A stretch of DNA of 34,796 bases from a virus: the IMG/VR virus record IMGVR_UViG_3300008107_000257, positions 1 to 34,796 of that record, one strand, 5' to 3'. The notes beneath the pieces were generated by a model. The model had not been told where the DNA came from. It saw only the letters and a list, made by a program, of their open reading frames with translations, and ran no database searches. The position numbers were made by a program, and so were the translations under genes. Within the stretch, counting starts at the first letter, position 1; every line of letters starts with the position of its first letter. Shown here piece after piece: positions 8,860 to 18,900 of the stretch.

Positions 8860-10140
8860 GGATTAGATGGAACTTATTTTGGTTCAAGTGGGTCAAGTGG
8901 TACATCAGGAACAAGTGGCACATCAGGAACTTCTGGTTCATCTGGTAGTAGCGGTACTTCTGGATTAGATGGAACTTATTTTGGTAGTAGTGGTACGTCT
9001 GGTAGTTCTGGAACTACTGGGTCCGCAGGTACAACAGGAACTTCAGGAACTTCTGGTACAAATGGGTCTGCTGGTACATCTGGAACTTCAGGAACTTCTG
9101 GATTGGATGGAACTTATTTTGGTAGTAGTGGTACGTCTGGTAGTTCTGGAACTACTGGAACAGCTGGAACGTCTGGTACATCTGGTTCTTCTGGTACAAC
9201 AGGTACTTCAGGAACTTCTGGTTTAGATGGAACTTATTTTGGTAGTAGCGGTACTTCTGGGTCTGATGGAACGGCTGGAACTTCTGGAAGTTCTGGTTCT
9301 ACTGGAACGGATGGTACAAGTGGAACTAGTGGTACAAGCGGTTTAGATGGAACATTCTTTGGTTCAAGCGGAAGTAGTGGTTCTTCGGGAACTTCTGGAG
9401 CTGGAACATCAGGTTCAAGCGGAACTTCTGGTTCATCGGGAACTTCTGGTTTAGATGGAACTTATTTTGGTTCAAGCGGAAGTAGTGGTTCTTCGGGAAC
9501 TTCTGGAGCTGGAACATCTGGTTCAAGTGGAAGTACTGGTACGGCTGGTACAACTGGTAGTAGTGGTACATCTGGATTGGATGGTACATTCTTTGGTAGT
9601 AATGGTTCTTCTGGTTCAAGTGGAACAACTGGTACTTCTGGTACAAGCGGAAGTTCTGGTTCATCGGGAACTTCTGGTACATCTGGTTTAGATGGTACAT
9701 TCTTTGGAAGTAGTGGAACTTCAGGTTCTTCTGGAACAAGTGGTATTTCTGGTAGTGATGGTACATCAGGAACTTCTGGAACTTCAGGTTCTTCTGGAAC
9801 AAGTGGATTTGATGGAACTTACTTTGGTAGTAGTGGTACATCAGGAACTTCTGGTACATCGGGAAGTTCGGGTTCTACGGGTACTGATGGTACAAGTGGT
9901 ACGTCTGGTGTAAGCGGTACTTCTGGATTTGATGGAACTTATTTTGGAAGTAGTGGTACTTCTGGCACAAGTGGTAGCGATGGTACTTCTGGAACAACGG
10001 GTACATCTGGTTCAACTGGAACAAACGGAACTTCGGGAACGTCTGGATTTGATGGCACATTCTTTGGTAGTAGTGGTACTTCTGGTACAAGTGGTGCACA
10101 AGGTTCTACTGGTGCAGCTGGAACATCTGGTACGTCTGGA
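8860..10140 (+). repeat. 40-residue super-repeat marked by G[LF]DGT[YF]FGS
   Basis: Eleven copies of G[LF]DGT[YF]FGS start at 8860, 8962, 9100, 9220, 9340, 9448, 9574, 9685, 9805, 9925 and 10045. Spacings are 102, 138, 120, 120, 108, 126, 111, 120, 120 and 120 nt, centred on 120 nt or 40 residues. The extra aromatic residue in each copy breaks the Gly-X-Y phase by one residue, so these are regularly spaced interruptions of the rod. Confidence 0.9.
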
Positions 10141-10920
10141 ACAACTCCTCCAAACTTTACATCTGGTACAAGTGGTAGTGGTGGTACATCTGGTATAACT
10201 GGAACATCTGGTACGTCTGGAACAACTCCTCCAAACTTTACATCAGGAACAGCTGGTACATCGGGAGAAACTGGTACATCGGGAACATCTGGTACAACAC
10301 CTCCAAACTTTACATCTGGAACTGCTGGTTCGGCTGGTACATCTGGACAAACTGGTACATCTGGTACATCCGGTACAACTCCTCCAAATTTTACTTCTGG
10401 TACTTCTGGAACTAATGGATTTGGTTTAACTGGAACTACAAATGATGGATTATTAACATATTCAAATGCTCCTGTTGGCGCGAATGTAGAAACTAATTTA
10501 ACATTTGATGGTACTACATTGACTATTTCTGGTAATACAACTCAAACTGGTGATATAAATTTAACTGGAAATCTAAGTGTAACTGGTTTATCAACATCAA
10601 CTGTATTTAGAGAAACCTATTCAGATTTGGGAACTGGAACTGATGCTACACTAAACCTTTTAACAGCAAATAACTTTAGAAGACAATTTAGTGGTACATC
10701 AACAATAACTTTCTCAAATCCACCAGCATCTAATGCATTTGGATTTACATTCACAATGGTAAATGCTGGTGGTTATGCGATAACATGGCCTGCTAGTGTA
10801 GATTGGGTTAATGGAAGTGCACCAATATTAACATCCATTGGAACTGATGTATTATCATTCTTTACTTTTAATGGTGGTACAACATATTACGGATTTGTAG
10901 TTGGAAAAAATATGAGTTAA
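9103..10920 (+). CDS. Giant tail fibre protein, 3' part (Gly-X-Y rod end and C-terminal head)
   Basis: This is the downstream portion of the giant fibre gene that starts at 50. The frame carries meaningful Gly-X-Y repeats from 8332 onward. The first possible start is the TTG at 9103, which lies inside a repeat and has no leader, so independent translation is unlikely. The part contains G[LF]DGT[YF]FGS super-repeats, then four GTTPPNFTSG units (10138-10404), then a non-repetitive C-terminal region from ~10420. That region includes NLTFDGTTLTISGNTT, which is nearly shared with the second giant fibre after its own rod, and a Trp- and Phe-containing beta-rich head ending in GFVVGKNMS. No S74 chaperone is seen here. 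The head probably trimerises the rod or contacts the receptor (inference). Only 11 nt separate it from the next gene. Confidence 0.75.
   Translation: MDGTYFGSSGTSGSSGTTGTAGTSGTSGSSGTTGTSGTSGLDGTYFGSSGTSGSDGTAGTSGSSGSTGTDGTSGTSGTSGLDGTFFGSSGSSGSSGTSGAGTSGSSGTSGSSGTSGLDGTYFGSSGSSGSSGTSGAGTSGSSGSTGTAGTTGSSGTSGLDGTFFGSNGSSGSSGTTGTSGTSGSSGSSGTSGTSGLDGTFFGSSGTSGSSGTSGISGSDGTSGTSGTSGSSGTSGFDGTYFGSSGTSGTSGTSGSSGSTGTDGTSGTSGVSGTSGFDGTYFGSSGTSGTSGSDGTSGTTGTSGSTGTNGTSGTSGFDGTFFGSSGTSGTSGAQGSTGAAGTSGTSGTTPPNFTSGTSGSGGTSGITGTSGTSGTTPPNFTSGTAGTSGETGTSGTSGTTPPNFTSGTAGSAGTSGQTGTSGTSGTTPPNFTSGTSGTNGFGLTGTTNDGLLTYSNAPVGANVETNLTFDGTTLTISGNTTQTGDINLTGNLSVTGLSTSTVFRETYSDLGTGTDATLNLLTANNFRRQFSGTSTITFSNPPASNAFGFTFTMVNAGGYAITWPASVDWVNGSAPILTSIGTDVLSFFTFNGGTTYYGFVVGKNMS
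10138..10404 (+). repeat. Four GTTPPNFTSG repeats
   Basis: Four copies of TTPPNFTSG have their first proline codon at 10147, 10228, 10300 and 10381, with spacings of 81, 72 and 81 nt. They end the Gly-X-Y rod and are its only proline-containing part. They could act as a capping or trimer-registering segment (inference). Confidence 0.85.
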
Positions 10921-10931
10921 TAATTATAGTT

Positions 10932-11834
10932 ATGAGTATAGCAAGAAAATTAATACCATCGGATTCTGCAGAAGTATTTCCGTTTGTTTTTAAAGTAACA
11001 ACAACTTCAGTAAATACAGTGTTTACTGTACCTTTAGTTGATTTTGGATTATTAAAACCAAATCTTACAATAAGTTGGGGTGATGGTACATCATCACCAT
11101 TAATAACATCATCATCATCTACTGATAGAATTCATACATATTCGGCAACAGGTACATATACTATTACTATTAGCGGATTTATGCCAGGATTTTCAGTAAA
11201 TAATAATTTAAATATTAGAAATCTTATTACTGAATTGGTTCAATGGGGAATTGTTGGATTGAGAACTATAAATTTTTATGGTTGTCAAAATTTAACATCA
11301 ATACCTGGTAGTGCTTCTCTTGATGGTGTGGGTGGTTATACTGGATTAGCAGAAGTGGTAAACTTTAATTCGGCATTTCAAGCTACTAGATTATCAGCAA
11401 TACCTTCTGACCTTTTTGATTATTCACCAAATGCAACAACATTTTCAAACACATTTGCATCGATACTAACATTAACAACAGTTCCAAGTGGATTATTTGA
11501 TAATGTACCAGCTGCAACTACATTTGCATCGTGTTTCTTTGCATGTTCAGCACTTACATCAGTACCATCAACATTATTTGACCAAAATATAAATGTAACT
11601 AATTTTTCTGGTACTTTTAGAAATTGCAGAGCATTAACAAATGTATTACAATTTACAAATAATACTAATGCATTGATTTTTAATAACTGCTATAATATGA
11701 GTTCTACAACAAACGCATTAACTGGAACAGCTCCTGAATTGTGGTTACGAACTCCAACACCATCTGGAACTGATTGCTTTAACAATTGTATTAATTTAAC
11801 AAATTTCGCATCAATTCCTGCAAACTTTAAATAA
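10932..11834 (+). CDS. PKD-like plus BspA-type leucine-rich-repeat protein
   Basis: A probable virion surface adhesin of 300 residues. Residues ~45-90 show a PKD-like signature (ISWGDG, then HTYSATGTYTITISG). Residues ~110-300 show irregular leucine-rich repeats of the BspA/DUF285 kind: LTSIP, LTTVPSGLFDNV, CSALTSVPSTLFDQN, CRALTNV and CINLTNFASIP, with recurrent Phe, Asn and Cys. Such repeats occur in bacterial surface proteins that bind host or matrix ligands. No signal peptide is apparent, which fits a phage structural protein rather than a secreted one. It lies between the giant fibre and the fibre chaperone, so it may be a tip adhesin or attached receptor-binding subunit (inference). Fold class is fairly secure; function is not. 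Confidence 0.65.
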   Translation: MSIARKLIPSDSAEVFPFVFKVTTTSVNTVFTVPLVDFGLLKPNLTISWGDGTSSPLITSSSSTDRIHTYSATGTYTITISGFMPGFSVNNNLNIRNLITELVQWGIVGLRTINFYGCQNLTSIPGSASLDGVGGYTGLAEVVNFNSAFQATRLSAIPSDLFDYSPNATTFSNTFASILTLTTVPSGLFDNVPAATTFASCFFACSALTSVPSTLFDQNINVTNFSGTFRNCRALTNVLQFTNNTNALIFNNCYNMSSTTNALTGTAPELWLRTPTPSGTDCFNNCINLTNFASIPANFK

Positions 11835-11835
11835 T

Positions 11836-12279
11836 ATGTATTTAAGAATTATAGATGAAACAATAACGTATCCATATAGTATTCCTCAATTAAGAGAGGC
11901 GTATCCAAATGTAAGTTTACCTGCTGAATTATCCGATGAATCATTAGCTGATTGGGATATGTATGTAGTTACTCCAACTTCAATGCCAAATGATTATACA
12001 AAAAATATTACCGAAGGAACTCCTGTTCTAACTGATGGCGTATATTATCAGAATTGGATTCAAACCGATGCTTCTCAAAGTGATATAGATTATAGATTGG
12101 AAAATCAATGGTTTATTGTTAGAGAAATTAGAAATGAATTATTGGCAGAATGTGATTGGACTCAATTAAGTGATATTCCAACGGAAACTAAAAATATTTG
12201 GAGTAATTATAGACAACAATTGAGAGATGTAACGAATCAATCAAATCCGTTTAATATAGAATGGCCTGTAAAACCTTAA
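11836..12279 (+). CDS. Tail fibre assembly chaperone-like protein (Phage_tail_APC type)
   Basis: 147 residues, starting 1 nt after the preceding stop, so probably translationally coupled. The C-terminal half carries the hallmark of phage tail assembly chaperones: IRNELLAECDWTQLSDIP, then WSNYRQQLRDV and a closing NIEWPVKP. Proteins with this domain are usually encoded directly after a fibre gene and help the fibre fold or attach. The N-terminal half (LRIIDETITYPYSIPQLREAYPNVSLP) resembles the variable fibre-specific half of the family. It probably serves the giant fibre upstream, which has no visible self-chaperone. A promoter-like octamer follows it, suggesting the end of this transcription unit. 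Confidence 0.8.
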   Translation: MYLRIIDETITYPYSIPQLREAYPNVSLPAELSDESLADWDMYVVTPTSMPNDYTKNITEGTPVLTDGVYYQNWIQTDASQSDIDYRLENQWFIVREIRNELLAECDWTQLSDIPTETKNIWSNYRQQLRDVTNQSNPFNIEWPVKP

Positions 12280-12295
12280 AAGATATGGAAGTTTA

Positions 12296-12303
12296 TATTT
12301 ATA
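12296..12303 (+). promoter_or_regulatory. TATTTATA element upstream of the second fibre cluster
   Basis: An exact TATTTATA in the 49-nt gap after the fibre chaperone gene, 25 nt before the ATG at 12329. It is part of the recurrent intergenic octamer set. Confidence 0.35.
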
Positions 12304-12328
12304 CCTATAACAAAATGTTTAAGGTAAA

Positions 12329-12610
12329 ATGGTAATACACAATCCTATATTTTCTGGTTCTATAATTCAAGATAGAAATAATGCTTTTGCGGATTTAAGT
12401 GGGTCGTTTACAGGTTCTTTGACTGGTTCATTTAAAGGAACTATTGATGTACAACAAGCATCATTCGATAATCTTACTATAAATAATAGTTTATTGGTAA
12501 GTGGTTCTGTTAAGATGACCGGTTCTATGGATTTGACAGCAGGAGGATATTTGGTGGATGGGGTTAATGTATTGGATTCAGCTATCGCATTTGCAATAGC
12601 ATTGGGATAA
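12329..12610 (+). CDS. Small fibre-like structural protein
   Basis: 93 residues built from the same vocabulary as the giant fibres: DLSGSFTGSLTGSFKGTI, then LLVSGSVKMTGSMDL, ending in a hydrophobic AIAFAIALG. It looks like a single or minimal version of the repeated beta module and could be a fibre linker, adapter or remnant. It opens the second fibre cluster and lies 13 nt before the next gene. No closer function can be assigned. Confidence 0.6.
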   Translation: MVIHNPIFSGSIIQDRNNAFADLSGSFTGSLTGSFKGTIDVQQASFDNLTINNSLLVSGSVKMTGSMDLTAGGYLVDGVNVLDSAIAFAIALG

Positions 12611-12623
12611 AAAATAAAAAGAA

Positions 12624-12956
12624 ATGGCAAACGCATTTAAAAATAGTATAGCAAGTTCAATTGGAACAACAGGTGTTCCTGTTTACACAACACCGGCAAA
12701 TACATCAACAACTGTAATTGGTGTTGGTGTAGCTAATGTAAACACAAATAATATTTCAGTTAGTGTAATGGTAAGAGATGTATCTGCCAACAAAGTTGCA
12801 TACGTTGTTAAGGATGCGTTAATAGTGCCTGGTAGTTCTAATGTGTTAGTTGGTGGTGAGCAAAAGTTAGTTTTGGAAGCCGGAGATTTTCTTTCGGTAA
12901 CATCATCATTAGCTAATTCAGCAGATGTAATTGTTTCGGTATTGGAGATAACATAA
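12624..12956 (+). CDS. Conserved phage structural protein of unknown function
   Basis: 110 residues with a beta-rich pattern: FKNSIASSIGTTGVPVYTTP, TVIGVGVANV, ISVSVMVRDVS, VPGSSNVLVGGEQKLVLEAGD and VIVSVLEIT. From memory, small proteins with this layout (SIGT, VYT, GGxQKLVLExGD) are common next to fibre genes of marine and freshwater myoviruses. A role as fibre- or neck-attached beta-sandwich is inference. It sits 12 nt upstream of the second giant fibre, within the same cluster. Confidence 0.6.
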   Translation: MANAFKNSIASSIGTTGVPVYTTPANTSTTVIGVGVANVNTNNISVSVMVRDVSANKVAYVVKDALIVPGSSNVLVGGEQKLVLEAGDFLSVTSSLANSADVIVSVLEIT

Positions 12957-12968
12957 AAGTTTTAATGA

Positions 12969-15900
12969 ATGGAGTATTTAGGAGGTAACCCTAATGGTTT
13001 AAATCAACTAAGTTCAAGCTTAGTTGCTTTGTATGTAAGTGGAAGTAGAATAGTAGATTTCTCATCGGCATCATTAAATGTTGTTGGAAAAATTACTGCA
13101 TCTGGTGTTCAAACATACGAAATAGATTCTTTTGGAAATTTACCATTAGAAGTAAAGTCCAATACTCAAATAACTGGGTCTTTATCAATATCATCATCTA
13201 TAACTGCATCTTTATTTAGAGGTGATGGTAGTGGATTATTTAATATCAATGCAGATGCAATTGGAGATATTAATCAAATTAAATCTGGTTCGGCAACTGC
13301 AAATATTTCACCAAATAGAGGATTGGTAGTTAATGTACCAACTTCAATTAGTGGTGGGTTAGCGGTAAACGGAAATTCAAACATAACTGGTTCAGTTGTA
13401 ATAAGTCAAAACTTAAATGTGGCTGGAAAAATTACAGCTACTGAATTGCATACAACATTTATTTCATCATCAATAATATATGCTACTGGTTCAAACAAAT
13501 TCGGTGATAATGTAATTGATAGACAAGAAATTACTGGTTCACTAAATGTAAGTGGTTCTATTTCGGTAACAGGAGATTCTATACCAACTGATAATACAAC
13601 AAATGAGGTGTTGGTATTGAACATGACTACCGGTAGAATTAGTAGAAGATTTGCAGCAGCAACTTCTGGTACGTCTGGTACGTCTGGAACATCAGGAACA
13701 TCTGGAACTTCTGGTACAACTGGGTCGGCTGGTACATCAGGAACATCAGGAACTTCTGGAACAAGTGGTACATCGGGAACTTCTGGTAGTGGAGGTACTT
13801 CTGGTACTTCTGGTAGTGGCGGTACATCGGGAACTTCTGGTAGTGGTGGTACGTCTGGAACAAGCGGAAGTGGTGGTACTTCTGGTACTTCTGGTACAAG
13901 AGGAACTTCTGGAACTTCTGGTACTAGTGGTAGTGGCGGTACGTCTGGTTCAACCGGGTCTTCTGGTACATCGGGAAGCGGAGGTACATCAGGAACTTCT
14001 GGGACATCAGGAACTTCTGGAACTACTGGAACGGGTGGTTCTTCTGGTACTTCTGGAACAAGTGGAAGTACTGGTTCATCTGGTTCATCAGGAACTTCTG
14101 GAACATCAGGAACTTCTGGGACAAGCGGAAGTACTGGAACAGCTGGTACGTCTGGTTCAGCTGGTTCATCTGGAGTAAGTGGTACTTCTGGATTAACAGG
14201 AAGTTCTGGTACTGGTGGTTCTTCGGGAACTTCTGGAACATCAGGAACATCTGGTTCAAATGGTTCATCTGGAAGCGGTGGTACTTCTGGAACTTCTGGT
14301 AGTGGTGGTATAAGTGGGGCAGGTGGTTCGGCGGGTACAACTGGTAGTGCTGGTTCTTCTGGAACTTCTGGTACTAGTGGTTCTTCTGGAACTTCTGGCA
14401 CATCAGGAACTTCTGGAACAAGTGGTATTGGTGGAGCTAGTGGTTCTTCTGGAACGTCAGGAACATCTGGAACTTCTGGTTCTTCTGGAACATCTGGTAT
14501 AAACGGAACATCTGGAACTAGTGGTTCAACTGGTACGGCTGGTTCAACTGGAACTGGAGGTTCTTCTGGAACTTCTGGTACATCGGGAACTTCTGGTACA
14601 TCGGGAACTTCTGGTTCATCTGGAACTTCTGGTGCACAGGGTTCTTCTGGTTCTGCTGGAACTTCTGGAACAAGCGGAACTTCTGGAACAAGCGGACAAG
14701 CTGGTGGTGTAAAATATAATTTTAGTACATCAACAACTGATTCGGATCCTGGTGCTGGAACTTTAAGATATAACAACACATCAACTGGATTAATATCTCA
14801 AATATTCATTGATAATACAGACCAATCTGGTGTAACTCAAACTACATGGTTTGATACATGGGATGATTCTACAACAACTTCAGCTAGAGGATATATCGTA
14901 TTATCAAGCAGAGATAATGGTACAATAAACAATATATTTGTAGTAACAGGAGCAGTAACATCTGCAGCTGGATATTACAAAATACCTGTTTCTTATGTAA
15001 GTGGGGTAATTCCTTCTACAAATGGAGCACAATTAGTAATAGATTTCTCAAGAACAGGTAACACTGGTACTGCTGGTTCTTCTGGAACTTCTGGTACAAG
15101 TGGAAGTACGGGTTCTTCTGGAACTACTGGTTCTGCTGGTACAAGCGGAAGTGCTGGTACAAGCGGAAGTGCTGGTACAAGCGGAAGTGCAGGGACTTCT
15201 GGTTCTGCTGGTACTAGTGGTAGTGGTGGTTCTTCTGGAACATCTGGAACTAGTGGTAGTGGAGGTACTTCTGGAACATCTGGAACTGGAGGTACTGCTG
15301 GTAGTAGTGGTACATCTGGAACTTCTGGTACAAGCGGAAGTGGTGGTACATCGGGAACTTCTGGTACAAGCGGAAGTGGTGGAACAGCTGGAACTTCTGG
15401 TACAAGCGGAAGTGGAGGTACTTCTGGTACAAGCGGAAGTGGTGGTACTTCTGGAACAAGCGGAAGTGGTGGTACTTCTGGAACATCGGGTACTTCTGGA
15501 ACTAGAGGTACTGCTGGTAGTGGAGGTACTTCTGGTACATCGGGTACTTCTGGTACATCGGGTACTTCTGGAACAAGCGGAACAAGCGGTAGTGGTGGAA
15601 CTTCTGGTAGTGGTGGAACTGCAGGGACTTCTGGAAGTGGGGGAACTTCTGGATTATTAGCATTAACTGGTACAACTAATAATGGTGTAATCACATTAAA
15701 TGGAACTGCACCAAATGGTACAGTTGAAGCAAATTTAACATTCGATGGTACTACATTAGCAGTAACTGGTAACGCTACAATTAGTGGTGACCTTACTGTA
15801 AGTGGTACAACAACATATATTAATACAACAACTTTAAATGTAGGTGATAACATCATCACATTAAATGCAGATATTGGAGCATCAACTGCACCAACTGAAA

Positions 15901-18900
15901 ATGCTGGTATAGAAGTAAAGAGAGGTAACGCATCAACTGTTTCTTTCTATTGGAATGAATCAACTGATAGATGGTATGCCGATAATACATTACAAGTAAA
16001 TGGTAACGTTGTTCTTAGTGGTACAATTGATACGGGACAAGGCGCTACTGAAGTTTATTTAATGAATCAGAATCTTCGTACAACTGATAACGTAACGTTC
16101 AATCAGGTAACGGCGGGTTCTTTTTTAGGAAATGCAACATCAGCAACAACGGCAACTTATATAAACGTTCAAGATACAAGAGCAGCAGCTAGTACACCAC
16201 AAACTCAAAACGCTAATCAGGGTGTGAGATTTGATTTCAAACAAAACTCAACAAATGGTTTAAGTGATGGTGGTACTTACAATGGTGTAATGTATTTTAG
16301 AAAATATGGAGGTTCAAGTGACTGGAGTGGTGGTGGTGCAAATGAATTAGGATTTACCGATAATGGTAATATGTGGTTAAGATATGGTAGTGGAACTTCT
16401 TGGGGAGCTTGGAAGCGTATAATGGATACAACATCGTACGCATTTGCAGCTAATATGGACCAAAACGTTCGTACAACCGATTCACCTGTTTTTGCTTCAA
16501 TAAATACTGGACCCGGTGTTACCGATGTTCATCTAATGAATCAAAACATTCGTACAACAGACAATGTAACTTTTGCTAATATAACTGGTAATAACTTCAT
16601 TCTTCCACAAAACCCTGTTGGTACAACGTATGGTAATGGTGTATCAACTACTCCACCATATATGTTCTCACAAACTGTTGGTGATAACGATGGTTGGAGA
16701 TTATATGGTGAAACATCGGCAACCAATGCAGTTAGAATGGTTTTTGAATTGGTAGATGATTTGGAAACAGCATTTACAGACCAATGGGCATTTAGAAATA
16801 AATTAACATATGGTGGATATACGGCAAGAAATGAATTCCAAATTTCTGGAGATGGTGATGCGCAAGCTCGTACATCCTTAAGGGCACCAATATTTAGAGA
16901 TTCGGATGACACCGCATTTTATGTAAATCCAAGAAGTGATTCTAGAATGAGTGGACTTCGTTTGGATGGTATTGATAACCAAGCGTCTGGAACTGATGCA
17001 ATTCTTTGGATTAACAAACCAAACAATAATGACTGGGCAATGATTGTTACCGGTGATTTGGAGTATGGTATTGATATGAGGATGGCAAGTGGTCACTCAT
17101 ATGCATATAGAGCATTAAAAGCTGGGTCTGAGTATTATAGAGTTGGTACTGATATGGTATATCATGACTCTAGTATGAGAGCGCCTCTATTTATTGATTC
17201 AACTGATACAACATACAGAATTGATGGTAATGACCTTTCAACTCTTTATAGATTAAGAGTAGGTGGTGCAATATCTACAAACACTTCAAATGGCGCCAAT
17301 ATATTTGGTATGAAATCTGAAGGTGGTAAGTATATTACTCATAACGCATTCGGACAAGATGGTGGATATAATTGGTCATCTACAACTTATGTAACATCAA
17401 ATAGTAATTCCGCAGCAGGTAATACAACATTTAGAGGACCTGGTTCTTGGGAAGGGCATATCGAAGCTGGATATATTACAATTGATGCAACAAAAACTTA
17501 TAAAATATCAGCATGGATTAGAACTGTAAGTGGTAATCCATATTGTTTCTTATCATATAGACAATTTTATTGGGATTATTCAAATCCTGGTAATGGTGGT
17601 TGGGGTAATCCTTACTATTGGACTGGTGTACCACCAACATCTTGGACAGAATATACAATGACAATTGGTCCAGCTGGGTCTGGGGCAAGTTATACCCACA
17701 TGAGTGGTGTTAAATTTGCTCAAGTAGGTTGGTTGCACAATTATTTGTATAGTGGATATAGTGGGCAGGCTGAAATTCAAGGTTTTAGAATTGAAGAAGT
17801 TGATAATACATTAGCAAACAATACAACTGTATTGGGTGATTTATACGCTAGTAGATTTATTGATAATAATGATGGTAGTTTCTTAGCTGACCCTACCGGT
17901 ACTTCTAGATTTGTAAACTTAACTCTAACAGGTCAATTAAACATTCCTAATAATGCATTAATTAATGTTAATAATGAACCTGATGTTTGGGGAGCAAGAT
18001 TTAGAACTACAACATCTACATCAAATTTAGGTTCTGCATTAAAAAATATTATTTGGACTGGTGGTGGTACATCTGAAGGATTTGCTATAAGTGGAGTTGG
18101 TACTGGTGGTTATGCACTTGAAGTTAGAAACGATGGTATCGCTTGGGCTAGAAGTAGCTTCAGAGCACCAGAGCATTTTGGTGACCGATTTTATGATACT
18201 GGTGGAACATTCTTATTTAGAGTTGGAGCAAACAGTGGAAATACAAGACATATCAACTTGTCAAATAGTACATCGGACCCATCTGATGTAGGTTCATCAA
18301 CGGGTATTACATCTGGACAAAGAGGTGATGGACAACCATACTATATGTTCTATGTAAAATCTCCATATAATAACGGAAATTCTACACACACTAGAATGGT
18401 TGTGGGATGGCATACTGGTGTTGAAATAGGAGGTAACCCAGCGTATGGTGGTACTAGATTTATGAGTGATTCTCCTGGTGTAAGTACCAATGAGATAATG
18501 AGTATAGGTAGAGGTGACCAAAACGTAAGAATCACAAATACTTTATTTGCACCATATTTTGCTGATAGAGATAATACTGGATATTATTTGGATTTAGCTA
18601 CTGTTGGTACATCAATCAATATGGCTGGTTCTCTAAACGCAGCAACTTATTATAGACCGGCTATTTTAGTTAATGCGTCTGGAACATCATCTTCTGGTGG
18701 TGCATTAGGTATGCAGCAAGTAACCGGTGAAGGTTGGACAGGTATATTCGTAGATTATGAACCATACACTGGATGGGGATTATGGCATGATAATCCTAAT
18801 AATATGTTTGCGTTCACATCTGAAAGTTCAACTGGACAAATTCGTTCATTCACTGTTCCATCTCGTCAAAGTGGTAACCGAACTGCTTATGAGAAATTTA

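Larger units (their letters stand above)
7043..10140 (+). repeat. Gly-X-Y (Ser/Thr) rod-coding low-complexity repeat
   Basis: About 3.1 kb of 9-nt-like units (GGT/GGA plus AGT, TCT, TCA, ACA, ACT) encode G-S-S, G-T-S, G-T-T and occasional G-G-T, G-S-D and G-A-G triplets with almost no proline or charge. The frame is continuous from residue 2332 except for the missing base at ~8330. The pattern fits a collagen-like triple helix or a polyglycine-II-type bundle. The lack of stops in several frames here generates long spurious ORFs on both strands. Confidence 0.9.

Noticed and set aside
7043-15653. Possible CRISPR array or tandem satellite from the dense repeats
   Set aside because: The repeats are codon-phased, vary at synonymous positions and encode Gly-X-Y triplets; there are no constant repeats with unique spacers.
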